Below, in pieces: positions 1 through 6,356 of a DNA stretch of 36,417 bases. The stretch lies in the NCBI GenBank assembly GCA_964581165.1, contig CAZOMM010000011.1, forward strand, positions 1 through 36,417, read 5' to 3'. How positions within the stretch are numbered: the first letter of the stretch is position 1; each line of letters begins with the position of its first letter. A model generated the notes under the pieces. That model made no database searches, had not been told where the DNA came from, and saw only the letters and a list, made by a program, of their open reading frames with translations. This DNA comes from CAZPAN01 sp964581165 (GTDB lineage: Bacteria; Actinomycetota; Coriobacteriia; Coriobacteriales; CADBOM01). Both the position numbers and the translations under genes were made by a program.

Positions 1-1
1 A

Positions 2-1282
2 GAAGAAGCATGCAATGGAAACAAGCTCGAAGAGGAATATAAAAAGTTTGCATACAATTGTCCGGGTTTTGAGCTTCTGTTTTTGCATTTTAGATACAAC
101 CAGCTGTATTGGGTGCATATTGAAAAGAGTCTTGAGGATGCTGTGGGTGAGGTACTCTTACTTAGATTTACTGAGTATTTCAATCAGTATCCCAACGATA
201 CGAAAAAATCCGTTGTAGATCGATTGCGGAATTGTTACAAAGCTCTTTTTGGTGGCAGCAAACTCTCTTATCCACTCAGAAGGATTGGTACGGGCGAAAA
301 TGTAAAGTTCACGATTTATTCGCCCGATTGGACATCGTTTCAGCCATTGGATCCTAGGGCTATCCGTGAACGCAAGAATGAAATACAGGAGGATTCAGAA
401 TTATATTTAAAAATCGAAGCCTTGAAGGGTGCAAATATGGCCGACAGTTCATCAGAATCTTCTGGATCTAGCAGTTCGTCAGAGCGTCAGAAAAAGTCTG
501 AGTCTGACGGCTCATCAGATGATTCTGAAGGACATATCGTATTAGATGCAGTTATTTCAGAAGATGCAGTGATTTTGAATACTTATGCAGAGTGGGATGA
601 ACGCTTAAATCAAACTCGCCGCAGGTTCGAAGTCTTTGACAATGTAGGCCCAAAGAAAGCAAAAGACCCTGATTTCTTGAGAACCGTACAACAACAAAAA
701 GCAATAAAACCTGACAAGACCCCCAAAGAAGGGTGGGGCGCTTATTCAAGAGGGAATGAGCATTCGTACGTATTGAATATCGGATGGAGGGCAAGAGCTG
801 GACGAAGGACTCGAGCAAATCTGGTTTTTCTTTTCGTCTCCCTCTTGTCGGTTGCCTTTGTGGCCGCATATACCCTCGATTGCCTCGGTTGCATTGGCAT
901 AAAATATTGGAATAAGCCAACTCTGTTCACTACGCTTCCGATTATCGTAAGCACATTGGTGCTTGTTTTTTCTAATCTACAAGAGGAGACTCCTTTCTAT
1001 AGGAAGGAATTGATGCGACTTCCAAGGTGCCTCGTGCGTGCGGGGATTGCCTGTGATGGAGTAGCTTTCATTTCTGGATTAATCTCGCCGTACTTTAAAC
1101 AAATCTCGATCGTACTCGCGTGCATATCAGTTGCAGTTATTTTAGTTGCATTTGTGATTCTATTGATATGGTTTATTCACAACCACGAAAGGAAAGGTTT
1201 GAATAGATTCGAAAATATAGATACATATATTGGACCGATGCATTTACGGAAGCAAAACTCCGAAAGTCACAACAAGAAATAA
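2..1282 (+). CDS. Unknown multi-pass membrane protein, 5' end outside window
   Basis: The frame is open from the window edge to a TAA stop with no stop codon in between, so the gene probably starts upstream; the first start-like codon inside the window is a TTG at 83. The visible part has a soluble N-terminal region, then a Ser-rich acidic segment (around nt 435-530, runs such as SSSESSGSSSSSE), and a basic stretch. The C-terminal third has about four hydrophobic helices (around nt 820-900, 925-980, 1030-1095 and 1105-1185). It ends in a short charged tail. I do not recognise the family and propose no function. A strong terminator follows directly, so this is the last gene of its transcription unit. 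Confidence is high that it is coding, because it is long, has good composition and an abutting terminator. Confidence 0.75.
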   Translation, partial: EEACNGNKLEEEYKKFAYNCPGFELLFLHFRYNQLYWVHIEKSLEDAVGEVLLLRFTEYFNQYPNDTKKSVVDRLRNCYKALFGGSKLSYPLRRIGTGENVKFTIYSPDWTSFQPLDPRAIRERKNEIQEDSELYLKIEALKGANMADSSSESSGSSSSSERQKKSESDGSSDDSEGHIVLDAVISEDAVILNTYAEWDERLNQTRRRFEVFDNVGPKKAKDPDFLRTVQQQKAIKPDKTPKEGWGAYSRGNEHSYVLNIGWRARAGRRTRANLVFLFVSLLSVAFVAAYTLDCLGCIGIKYWNKPTLFTTLPIIVSTLVLVFSNLQEETPFYRKELMRLPRCLVRAGIACDGVAFISGLISPYFKQISIVLACISVAVILVAFVILLIWFIHNHERKGLNRFENIDTYIGPMHLRKQNSESHNKK

Positions 1283-1296
1283 TCTTTAGAAACGTA

Positions 1297-1325
1297 ACGT
1301 CCTCCCAAGCCGGAGGACGTTTTTA
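1297..1325 (+). terminator. Rho-independent terminator after the first gene
   Basis: A perfect 9-bp stem (ACGTCCTCC at 1297-1305, GGAGGACGT at 1312-1320) encloses a 6-nt loop and is followed by TTTTTATT. It lies 14 nt after the stop of the unknown membrane protein gene. The convergent tRNA gene also reads toward it. Confidence 0.93.
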
Positions 1326-1385
1326 TTGAAAACATCTGCGAAAAACGGGATCAAGTTAGATTTTGTGAGGAGATAAACAAGTGGT

Positions 1386-1469
1386 TGGTGCCCGAGGTGG
1401 GATTTGAACCCACACACCGTGAGGTAAAGGTTTTTGAGACCTCCGCGTCTGCCATTCCGCCACTCGGGC
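1386..1469 (-). tRNA. tRNA-Leu (anticodon CAA)
   Basis: The minus strand folds as a class II tRNA. It has a 7-bp acceptor stem (GCCCGAG/CTCGGGC), a D arm beginning GCGGAATGGC, and anticodon stem GAGGT/ACCTT with loop CTCAAAA, giving anticodon CAA. The short extra arm has an ACC/GGT stem, and the T arm is GTGGG TTCAAAT CCCAC. The discriminator A and the CCA end are encoded (1389-1386). The extra arm is short for a Leu tRNA (13 nt), but the acceptor, anticodon and class II form agree with Leu. It stands alone, convergent to the preceding gene. No clear promoter was seen on the minus strand upstream. Confidence 0.95.
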
Positions 1470-1823
1470 CTGAGTGTTCGCTTCATCTTGTGGAGTTGCC
1501 ATCGCCATCTACTGTAGCCATTGGTGCTGCACTTTAGCAGATCTACGCTGCTTATTCAGCGTACTCTCTCACGCTCATCTATTCGGCCGGCTCTCCACCT
1601 GCACAGCCGCAAAGTATATCGCAGAATCGTTGCAGATACAGTCCGCCCTTATACGAACGGGCTTTAATGGTGGGGCTTGCTACGAAACGCTACGAAACGC
1701 TACGAAACTAAGAAAGGCTTACCACTAAAGCCTCTGGAGTTCTGGATCCCTTTGGGGGCATCCAGTAGTCCTTATCTTGGCAAACTTGACTTGCACTAAG
1801 GCCGCACAAGGCTGTCGCAACTT
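1470..1823. other. Spacer between tRNA-Leu and the pyr promoter
   Basis: No convincing gene is visible in this stretch. It holds a 10-bp unit (gctacgaaac) repeated three times without interruption at 1679-1708. Two small hairpins follow: AGGCTT/AAGCCT at 1715-1733 and CTGGAT/ATCCAG at 1742-1765. Neither has a T-run, so they are not obvious terminators. A short plus-strand frame here is not supported by a ribosome binding site. Confidence 0.5.
1679..1708. repeat. 10-bp tandem repeat, three copies
   Basis: The unit gctacgaaac occurs three times head to tail with no mismatch. It lies in non-coding DNA upstream of the pyr promoter. It is one of many short tandem duplications in this window. Confidence 0.9.
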
Positions 1824-1852
1824 TTGCTCTTAACTTCTAATAGGCATATAAT
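1824..1852 (+). promoter_or_regulatory. Promoter of the pyr operon
   Basis: A perfect TATAAT -10 box lies at 1847-1852. A weak -35 box (TTGCTC, 1824-1829) stands 17 nt upstream. Initiation would fall near 1858-1860, a few bases before the PyrR-binding hairpin, which is what a PyrR attenuation leader needs. The position relative to the leader elements is the main support. Confidence 0.7.
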
Positions 1853-1863
1853 CAGCGGAGTGA

Positions 1864-1894
1864 CCTTTAATTCGGTACAGAGAGACCGACAAGG
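1864..1894 (+). promoter_or_regulatory. PyrR-binding hairpin (anti-antiterminator) of pyr mRNA leader
   Basis: The RNA matches the Bacillus-type PyrR binding loop. A lower stem CCTT/AAGG (1864-1867, 1891-1894) and an upper stem CGGT/ACCG (1873-1876, 1885-1888) enclose ACAGAGAG, equivalent to the family's conserved CNGNGAG loop. Bases 1887-1894 (CGACAAGG) can instead pair with 1939-1946 (CTTTGTCG). That forms an 8-bp antiterminator that destroys the terminator at 1935-1962. In the known mechanism PyrR with UMP or UTP stabilises the hairpin, frees the terminator arm and stops transcription. All the parts are visible here; operation of the switch is inferred. Confidence 0.85.
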
Positions 1895-1934
1895 CAGAAC
1901 CAAAAAACACGCTAGATCCTAGGCTTAGGGGTTC

Positions 1935-1969
1935 GAGTCTTTGTCGTATACGGCGAAGACTTTTATTTT
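1935..1969 (+). terminator. Attenuator terminator in the pyrR leader
   Basis: A 12-bp stem including G-T pairs (1935-1946 with 1951-1962) and a TATA loop is followed by TTTTATTTT, so this is an intrinsic terminator placed before the first gene of the operon. Its 5' arm is complementary to the 3' part of the PyrR hairpin, which makes it a conditional terminator and not a constitutive one. Confidence 0.87.
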
Positions 1970-1988
1970 GCTCCTGTGCTTTGCTCTT

Positions 1989-2024
1989 GTCGGATCACTC
2001 GCATTCGTCGGATCACTCGCATTT
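1989..2024. repeat. 18-bp tandem duplication in the pyrR leader
   Basis: Two copies of an 18-nt unit beginning gtcggatcactcgcatt lie head to tail and differ only at the last base. They sit between the attenuator terminator and the pyrR ribosome binding site. The duplication lengthens the leader but leaves the switch elements intact. Confidence 0.9.
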
Positions 2025-2060
2025 GCATTCGCAACTGTCGTAAGCATGAAAGGGGCGTGG

Positions 2061-2660
2061 ATGCAGACACAGAGCAACATTAAATCCATTTGCATGGATG
2101 CACAGGACATCAATCGTGCACTTACACGAATCGCTCATCAAATTCTCGAAAAAAATAAAGGTGCTAGCAACTTGGGCCTTGTAGGCATTGTTACCCGAGG
2201 CGACATACTGGCCGAGCGCCTGCGAGACAAAATCGAGAAAATCGAGGGACTCAAGATCCCTTTTGGAAGACTCGACATTAGCTTTTATCGTGACGACTTC
2301 ACCAAATTCTTTGCTCCAGAGGTTTTCTCAACAAACATTCCCTTTGATATCGATGGTCTAAACATCGTGCTGGTGGACGACATTCTCTATACGGGGCGTA
2401 CGATTAGGGCGGCTCTGGATGCCTTGATGGACAATGGTCGTCCAGCAAGTGTGCAGTTGGCTGTGCTGATTGATCGTGGTCATAGAGAGCTCCCGATTAG
2501 GGCAGACTATGTTGGCAAAAATGTCCCTTCGTCCAAAGACGAAATAGTCAGGCTCTTTTTGGAAGAAGTAGACGGCAAGACAGAAGTTGAGATTCTAGAA
2601 GCCGATCCAGACGAACACATTGGTGCTGCTCCGGTGGATATTGCAAGGGACGGTGAATGA
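2061..2660 (+). CDS. pyrR: PyrR, pyrimidine operon attenuation regulator / uracil phosphoribosyltransferase
   Basis: PyrR binds pyr mRNA in response to UMP/UTP and often also makes UMP from uracil and PRPP. The 199-residue product has the family start (MDAQDINRALTRIAHQI), the TRGDILAERL and GRLDISFYRDD segments, and the PRPP loop VLVDDILYTGRTIRAAL. I chose ATG 2061 because AAAGGGG ends 5 nt before it and the family homology begins soon after. The frame stays open further upstream, but that part is the attenuator terminator and repeats, and it would give an implausible hydrophobic leader. It is the first gene of the pyr operon, so it is itself under the attenuator. The stop nearly abuts the pyrB start. 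Confidence 0.95.
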   Translation: MQTQSNIKSICMDAQDINRALTRIAHQILEKNKGASNLGLVGIVTRGDILAERLRDKIEKIEGLKIPFGRLDISFYRDDFTKFFAPEVFSTNIPFDIDGLNIVLVDDILYTGRTIRAALDALMDNGRPASVQLAVLIDRGHRELPIRADYVGKNVPSSKDEIVRLFLEEVDGKTEVEILEADPDEHIGAAPVDIARDGE

Positions 2661-2661
2661 G

Positions 2662-3606
2662 ATGACGTTCCCCCACAACAATCTCATTGATATTACGGAG
2701 TACTCAAACGAAGACATTATGACCATCCTTACCACAGCTAGGGGTTTTAGGCAGATCAACGAGCGCAAGATCAAAAAAGTGCCAACCCTGCGAGGATTTA
2801 CCGTGGTCAACATGTTTAATGAGCCGTCGACGCGTACACGCTCTTCGTTTGAGATCGCAGAAAAGCGTCTTTCTTGCGATTCTCTAAATTTTGGAGGCTC
2901 TTCGACTTCGAGCGTTAAGGGCGAGAGCCTAGCAGATACAGTTAAAACGCTGTGTTCGTACAAGATAGACATGATCATTGTTAGAGATAAGCATGCTGGC
3001 GTGCCTCGCAAAATAGCGGATTTATCGGGGGTTAAGGTAATCGATGCTGGCGATGGAAAGCATCAACATCCTACACAGGCGCTCCTCGATCTCTATTCGA
3101 TATGGGAGCATTTTGGGCACCTCGATGGCTTAAAAGTGGGGATTGTAGGAGACATACTGCACTCTAGAGTTTGTGGATCTTTGGTTCCGGCGCTCAAAAT
3201 CATGGGTAGCGAGGTCACGTTAATAGCTCCCGCTACGCTTTTGCCTGCTAGACCAGACGTTTTGGGAGCTGATCATGTAACAAGCAAGCTCGATGAGGTG
3301 CTCCCCAATCTTGATGTGGTGTATATGCTTCGAATTCAGCAGGAGCGCTTGGAGGAATCCCCCTTTCCAACTTTGCGAGAGTACCATCTTTTGTACGGCT
3401 TAAACCGCGAACGAGAAGCCTTGATGAAGCCCGAGGCTGTTGTTTGTCATCCTGGTCCAATCAATAGGGGAGTAGAGCTGGATGATTACATGGCCGATCA
3501 TCCTAGGCGCTCGCTGATACTCGATCAGGTATACGCTGGGATTCTTGTTCGCATGGCCGCGCTCTATCTTTTGCTTGGAGGTGGCACAGATGGCATTGAT
3601 GCTTAA
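2662..3606 (+). CDS. pyrB: Aspartate carbamoyltransferase catalytic subunit
   Basis: The enzyme condenses carbamoyl phosphate with aspartate, the committed step of UMP synthesis. The 314-residue protein carries the carbamoyl-phosphate loop FNEPSTRTRSSFE near residue 50, the KHQHPTQALLDLYS segment, GDILHSRV, and HPGPINRGVE. No pyrI regulatory subunit gene is nearby, so it is probably the class found with PyrR-type operons. ATG 2662 follows AAGGGA by 11 nt; a GTG at 2653 is possible but sits too close to that ribosome binding site. The last codons overlap the true pyrC start, which is visible at 3590 just before the assembly gap. Confidence 0.95.
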   Translation: MTFPHNNLIDITEYSNEDIMTILTTARGFRQINERKIKKVPTLRGFTVVNMFNEPSTRTRSSFEIAEKRLSCDSLNFGGSSTSSVKGESLADTVKTLCSYKIDMIIVRDKHAGVPRKIADLSGVKVIDAGDGKHQHPTQALLDLYSIWEHFGHLDGLKVGIVGDILHSRVCGSLVPALKIMGSEVTLIAPATLLPARPDVLGADHVTSKLDEVLPNLDVVYMLRIQQERLEESPFPTLREYHLLYGLNREREALMKPEAVVCHPGPINRGVELDDYMADHPRRSLILDQVYAGILVRMAALYLLLGGGTDGIDA

Positions 3607-3780
3607 AGGCGCTCGTCTTATCGATNNNNNNNNNNNNNNNNNNNNNNNNNNNNNNNNNNNNNNNNNNNNNNNNNNNNNNNNNNNNNNNNNNNNNNNNNNN
3701 NNNNNNNNNNNNNNNNNNNNNNNNNTTGCTTGGAGGTGGCACAGATGGCATTGATGCTTAAAGGCGCTCGTCTTATCGAT
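3571..3780. other. Scaffold gap (100 N) with duplicated 55-bp contig ends
   Basis: Bases 3626-3725 are N. The 55 bp before the gap (3571-3625) and the 55 bp after it (3726-3780) are identical. They contain the end of pyrB, its stop, and the start of pyrC. The simplest reading is two contigs that really overlap by 55 bp but were joined with a fixed 100-N spacer. In the genome pyrB and pyrC would then be continuous, overlapping by 17 nt (ATG at 3590, stop ending at 3606). Nothing is probably missing; 155 bp of the window are artificial. Confidence 0.9.
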
Positions 3781-5037
3781 CCTCAGCTTGGCTTAGACGA
3801 GGTGGCCGACATCTTGGTTCGCGATGGGCGCATTGTAGAGATCGGCCACGATCTTGAGATGTCAAAAGGCCTTGAACGCGATCTTTCTGGAAAGATTTTG
3901 ATGCCCGGCCTTGTAGACATTCACGTGCATTTGCGCGATCCGGGCCAGGAGCACAAAGAGGATATTCGCAGCGGGACAAGAGCTGCGGCACACGGGGGGA
4001 TCACGGCACTTTGCTGTATGCCTAATACCGATCCTGTCATAGATAAATCGGTGATTGTTGAATACGTGCATAAAAAAGCTGCCGATCAAGGCAAGTGTCG
4101 AGTGTATGTTTGTGGGGCCTGCACAGTTGGCAGGCAGGGCAAGGCGCTTGCCGAGATTGGAGACATGGTTGCTCATGGCGCGGTGGCTTTTTCGGATGAT
4201 GGTTCTGGGATCCAAGATGCGGGAATGATGCGCCGTGTGATGGATTATCTTTCGCAGTTTGATCGCCCTGTAATGTGTCACTGCCAAGACGATAGCCTAG
4301 TTGGAAATGGTCAGGTAAACGAGGGAGTTGCCTCGACTAGACTTGGTCTTGCAGGCTGGCCGGCAGAAGGCGAAGAGATTGAGATTGCCCGCGATATTGC
4401 TTTGAGTCGCCTTACGGGCTGCCCCCTCCATATTCAACACATAACAACAGCTCGCGGGCTTGATTTGGTGCGCGATGCCAAGGCCGAGGGCCTAAAAGTA
4501 ACTTGCGAGGTCACTCCTCATCACCTGCTTTTGGCCGAAGATGCAATTGGGGATGACTATCCCACTTATATGAAGGTTAATCCTCCGCTTAGAACCGAGC
4601 AGGATAGACTTGCGTTGATAGAGGGCGTGGCAGATGGAAGCATCGATGCAATAGTGACGGATCATGCTCCGCATGCTGAGTTTGAAAAGGATGCTGAGTT
4701 TGAGAATGCCCCATTTGGAATGACGGGTTTGGAGACCTCGGTGGGCTTGGTTGTTGATTCGCTGGTGAATACAGGGATTATCGACTGGAATAGAATGATC
4801 GAGCTTATGGCCATAAATCCTAGGAAGATCATAAGGGCTCCGCGCCTTGCCCTTGAGGTAGGAAGTGTGGCTGATTTTACGGTGATAGATCCAAACGAGG
4901 AATGGCAGGTTACCAAGGATTTCTTTGAGTCCAAGGCTTGCAATTCGGGATTTTTGGGGAGAAAGATAAGGGGTCGTGCTACCGATACTTATGTTGGGGG
5001 TTACGCGACCATGGAGGATGGAAAGGTGGTCGACTAG
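3745..5037 (+). CDS. pyrC: Dihydroorotase
   Basis: The enzyme cyclises carbamoyl aspartate to dihydroorotate. The 430-residue product is an amidohydrolase of the type I dihydroorotase family. It has metal ligands in VDIHVHLRDPGQEHKED (His60, His62), the substrate segment MPNTDP, metal-binding HCQDD and HIQHITT, and the late VTDHAPH motif. ATG 3745 lies 7 nt after GGAGGT. The copy of this start before the gap, at 3590, lies inside pyrB, so the two genes overlap and are probably translationally coupled. The next gene, carA, starts directly after its stop. Confidence 0.95.
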   Translation: MALMLKGARLIDPQLGLDEVADILVRDGRIVEIGHDLEMSKGLERDLSGKILMPGLVDIHVHLRDPGQEHKEDIRSGTRAAAHGGITALCCMPNTDPVIDKSVIVEYVHKKAADQGKCRVYVCGACTVGRQGKALAEIGDMVAHGAVAFSDDGSGIQDAGMMRRVMDYLSQFDRPVMCHCQDDSLVGNGQVNEGVASTRLGLAGWPAEGEEIEIARDIALSRLTGCPLHIQHITTARGLDLVRDAKAEGLKVTCEVTPHHLLLAEDAIGDDYPTYMKVNPPLRTEQDRLALIEGVADGSIDAIVTDHAPHAEFEKDAEFENAPFGMTGLETSVGLVVDSLVNTGIIDWNRMIELMAINPRKIIRAPRLALEVGSVADFTVIDPNEEWQVTKDFFESKACNSGFLGRKIRGRATDTYVGGYATMEDGKVVD

Positions 5038-6333
5038 GTGCCAGCAGATATTAGGATGAGTACAGAGCCTGCCATTCTGGTTTTAGAGGATGGAACGGTT
5101 TTTAAGGGAAGATCCTGCGGGGCAGCCGGGGAGTCGAGCGGGGAGGTTTGTTTTAACACAACAATGGTTGGCTATCAGGAGGTGATCTCGGATCCTTCTT
5201 ATGCGGGCCAAATTGTGACTATGACATATCCTCACATCGGAAACTACGGCACAAATAAGGCCGATATGCAATCGGACAAAATGGCTTTGCGCGGCCTTGT
5301 GGTTAGGTCGATGTGCTATGAGCCATCAAATTTTAGAAGTGAGATGCCTCTGCCAGATCTCCTTAAGCAAGAAGGCGTTGTGGCAATTGACGGAGTGGAT
5401 ACCCGCAAGCTCACTAGGCACATTAGAGACAATGGCGCAATGCGCGGGATAATTTCGACCGTAGATTTTGATGTAGACTCGCTGCTTAGCAAGGTGAGAG
5501 CATCGGATACGATCGTGGCGGTTAATCTTGCGAGTACCGTGAGCATTGAGCAGGAACACTGTTTTGAGGATGACAGCACTAGATACTCCTTTGCAAAGGA
5601 TCCTTCTCCTGCTCCTGTTCACAAAGTTGCAGCGATCGATTGCGGAATAAAGCGCGGTATTTTGCGTGGTTTAGCTCAGGTGGGCTGCGATGTTGCGGTG
5701 ATGCCTTGGGATACTCCGGCAGATCGTATTTTGTCTGGCGGTTTTGATGGGGTGTTTTTCTCGAATGGTCCGGGAGACCCAGAACCGGTTGGCCAGACGA
5801 TTGAGCTAGCGCAGGCTCTGCTTGGAAAAATCCCTATTTTTGGAATTTGCCTAGGCAATCAGATGCTTTCGTTGGCTGCGGGGGCAAAAATTGTAAAGCT
5901 AAAGTTTGGTCATCATGGAGGCAATCAGCCCGTGATGAATCTGCGTACGGGCAGGGTTGAGATAACAAGCCAAAACCATGGTTTTGCTGCTGATTTTTCC
6001 TCGCTAGGTGAGCTGATTCCCGAACTTTCTGGGGGAATATCTGAGCACGTTGACGATCTGCGCTTTTGGAGCGAGAGAAAGATTGCTCCCGTGCTTAAAA
6101 ATGAGCGCTACGGCTTGATTCAGCTTACACATGTGAATCTAAACGATGGAACCCTAGAAGGCATAGCCTTTATGGATGTTCCTGCTTTTTCGGTGCAGTA
6201 TCATCCCGAGGCAAGCCCGGGTCCAACAGATGCGACATACCTGTTTTGGGCTTTTGCGAATCTTATGGATGGTAAAAAGGATTACTTGGATATAGACATA
6301 GCCGAAAACAGGCTGCGTGGTTGGCATTCATAG
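5038..6333 (+). CDS. carA: Carbamoyl-phosphate synthase small (glutaminase) subunit
   Basis: CarA hydrolyses glutamine and channels ammonia to CarB. The 431-residue protein has the N-terminal CPSase small domain (EDGTVFKG, GYQEVISDPSYAGQIV) and a C-terminal class I glutaminase with nucleophile Cys271 in GICLGNQ and the His389/Glu391 pair in QYHPEA. The start is GTG 5038, 8 nt after AAAGGTGG and immediately after the pyrC stop; an ATG at 5056 is an alternative. Between SQNHG (about 311) and THVNLND (about 364) it has roughly 30 more residues than usual, including a charged SERKIAPVLKNERYG stretch, which makes the protein longer than the common 360-380. Carbamoyl phosphate made here can also feed arginine synthesis, but no arg genes are present. 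Confidence 0.95.
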   Translation: MPADIRMSTEPAILVLEDGTVFKGRSCGAAGESSGEVCFNTTMVGYQEVISDPSYAGQIVTMTYPHIGNYGTNKADMQSDKMALRGLVVRSMCYEPSNFRSEMPLPDLLKQEGVVAIDGVDTRKLTRHIRDNGAMRGIISTVDFDVDSLLSKVRASDTIVAVNLASTVSIEQEHCFEDDSTRYSFAKDPSPAPVHKVAAIDCGIKRGILRGLAQVGCDVAVMPWDTPADRILSGGFDGVFFSNGPGDPEPVGQTIELAQALLGKIPIFGICLGNQMLSLAAGAKIVKLKFGHHGGNQPVMNLRTGRVEITSQNHGFAADFSSLGELIPELSGGISEHVDDLRFWSERKIAPVLKNERYGLIQLTHVNLNDGTLEGIAFMDVPAFSVQYHPEASPGPTDATYLFWAFANLMDGKKDYLDIDIAENRLRGWHS

Positions 6334-6356
6334 TTTTAGTTTAGAAGGAGGCTGCA

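Noticed and set aside
1941..2060. N-terminal hydrophobic extension of PyrR that looks like a signal or membrane segment
   Set aside because: It is translated from the attenuator terminator and an 18-bp duplication. The ribosome binding site and family homology place the start at 2061.
3503..3754. Frames reading through the N stretch on either strand
   Set aside because: They arise from unknown bases and the duplicated contig ends, not from real sequence.
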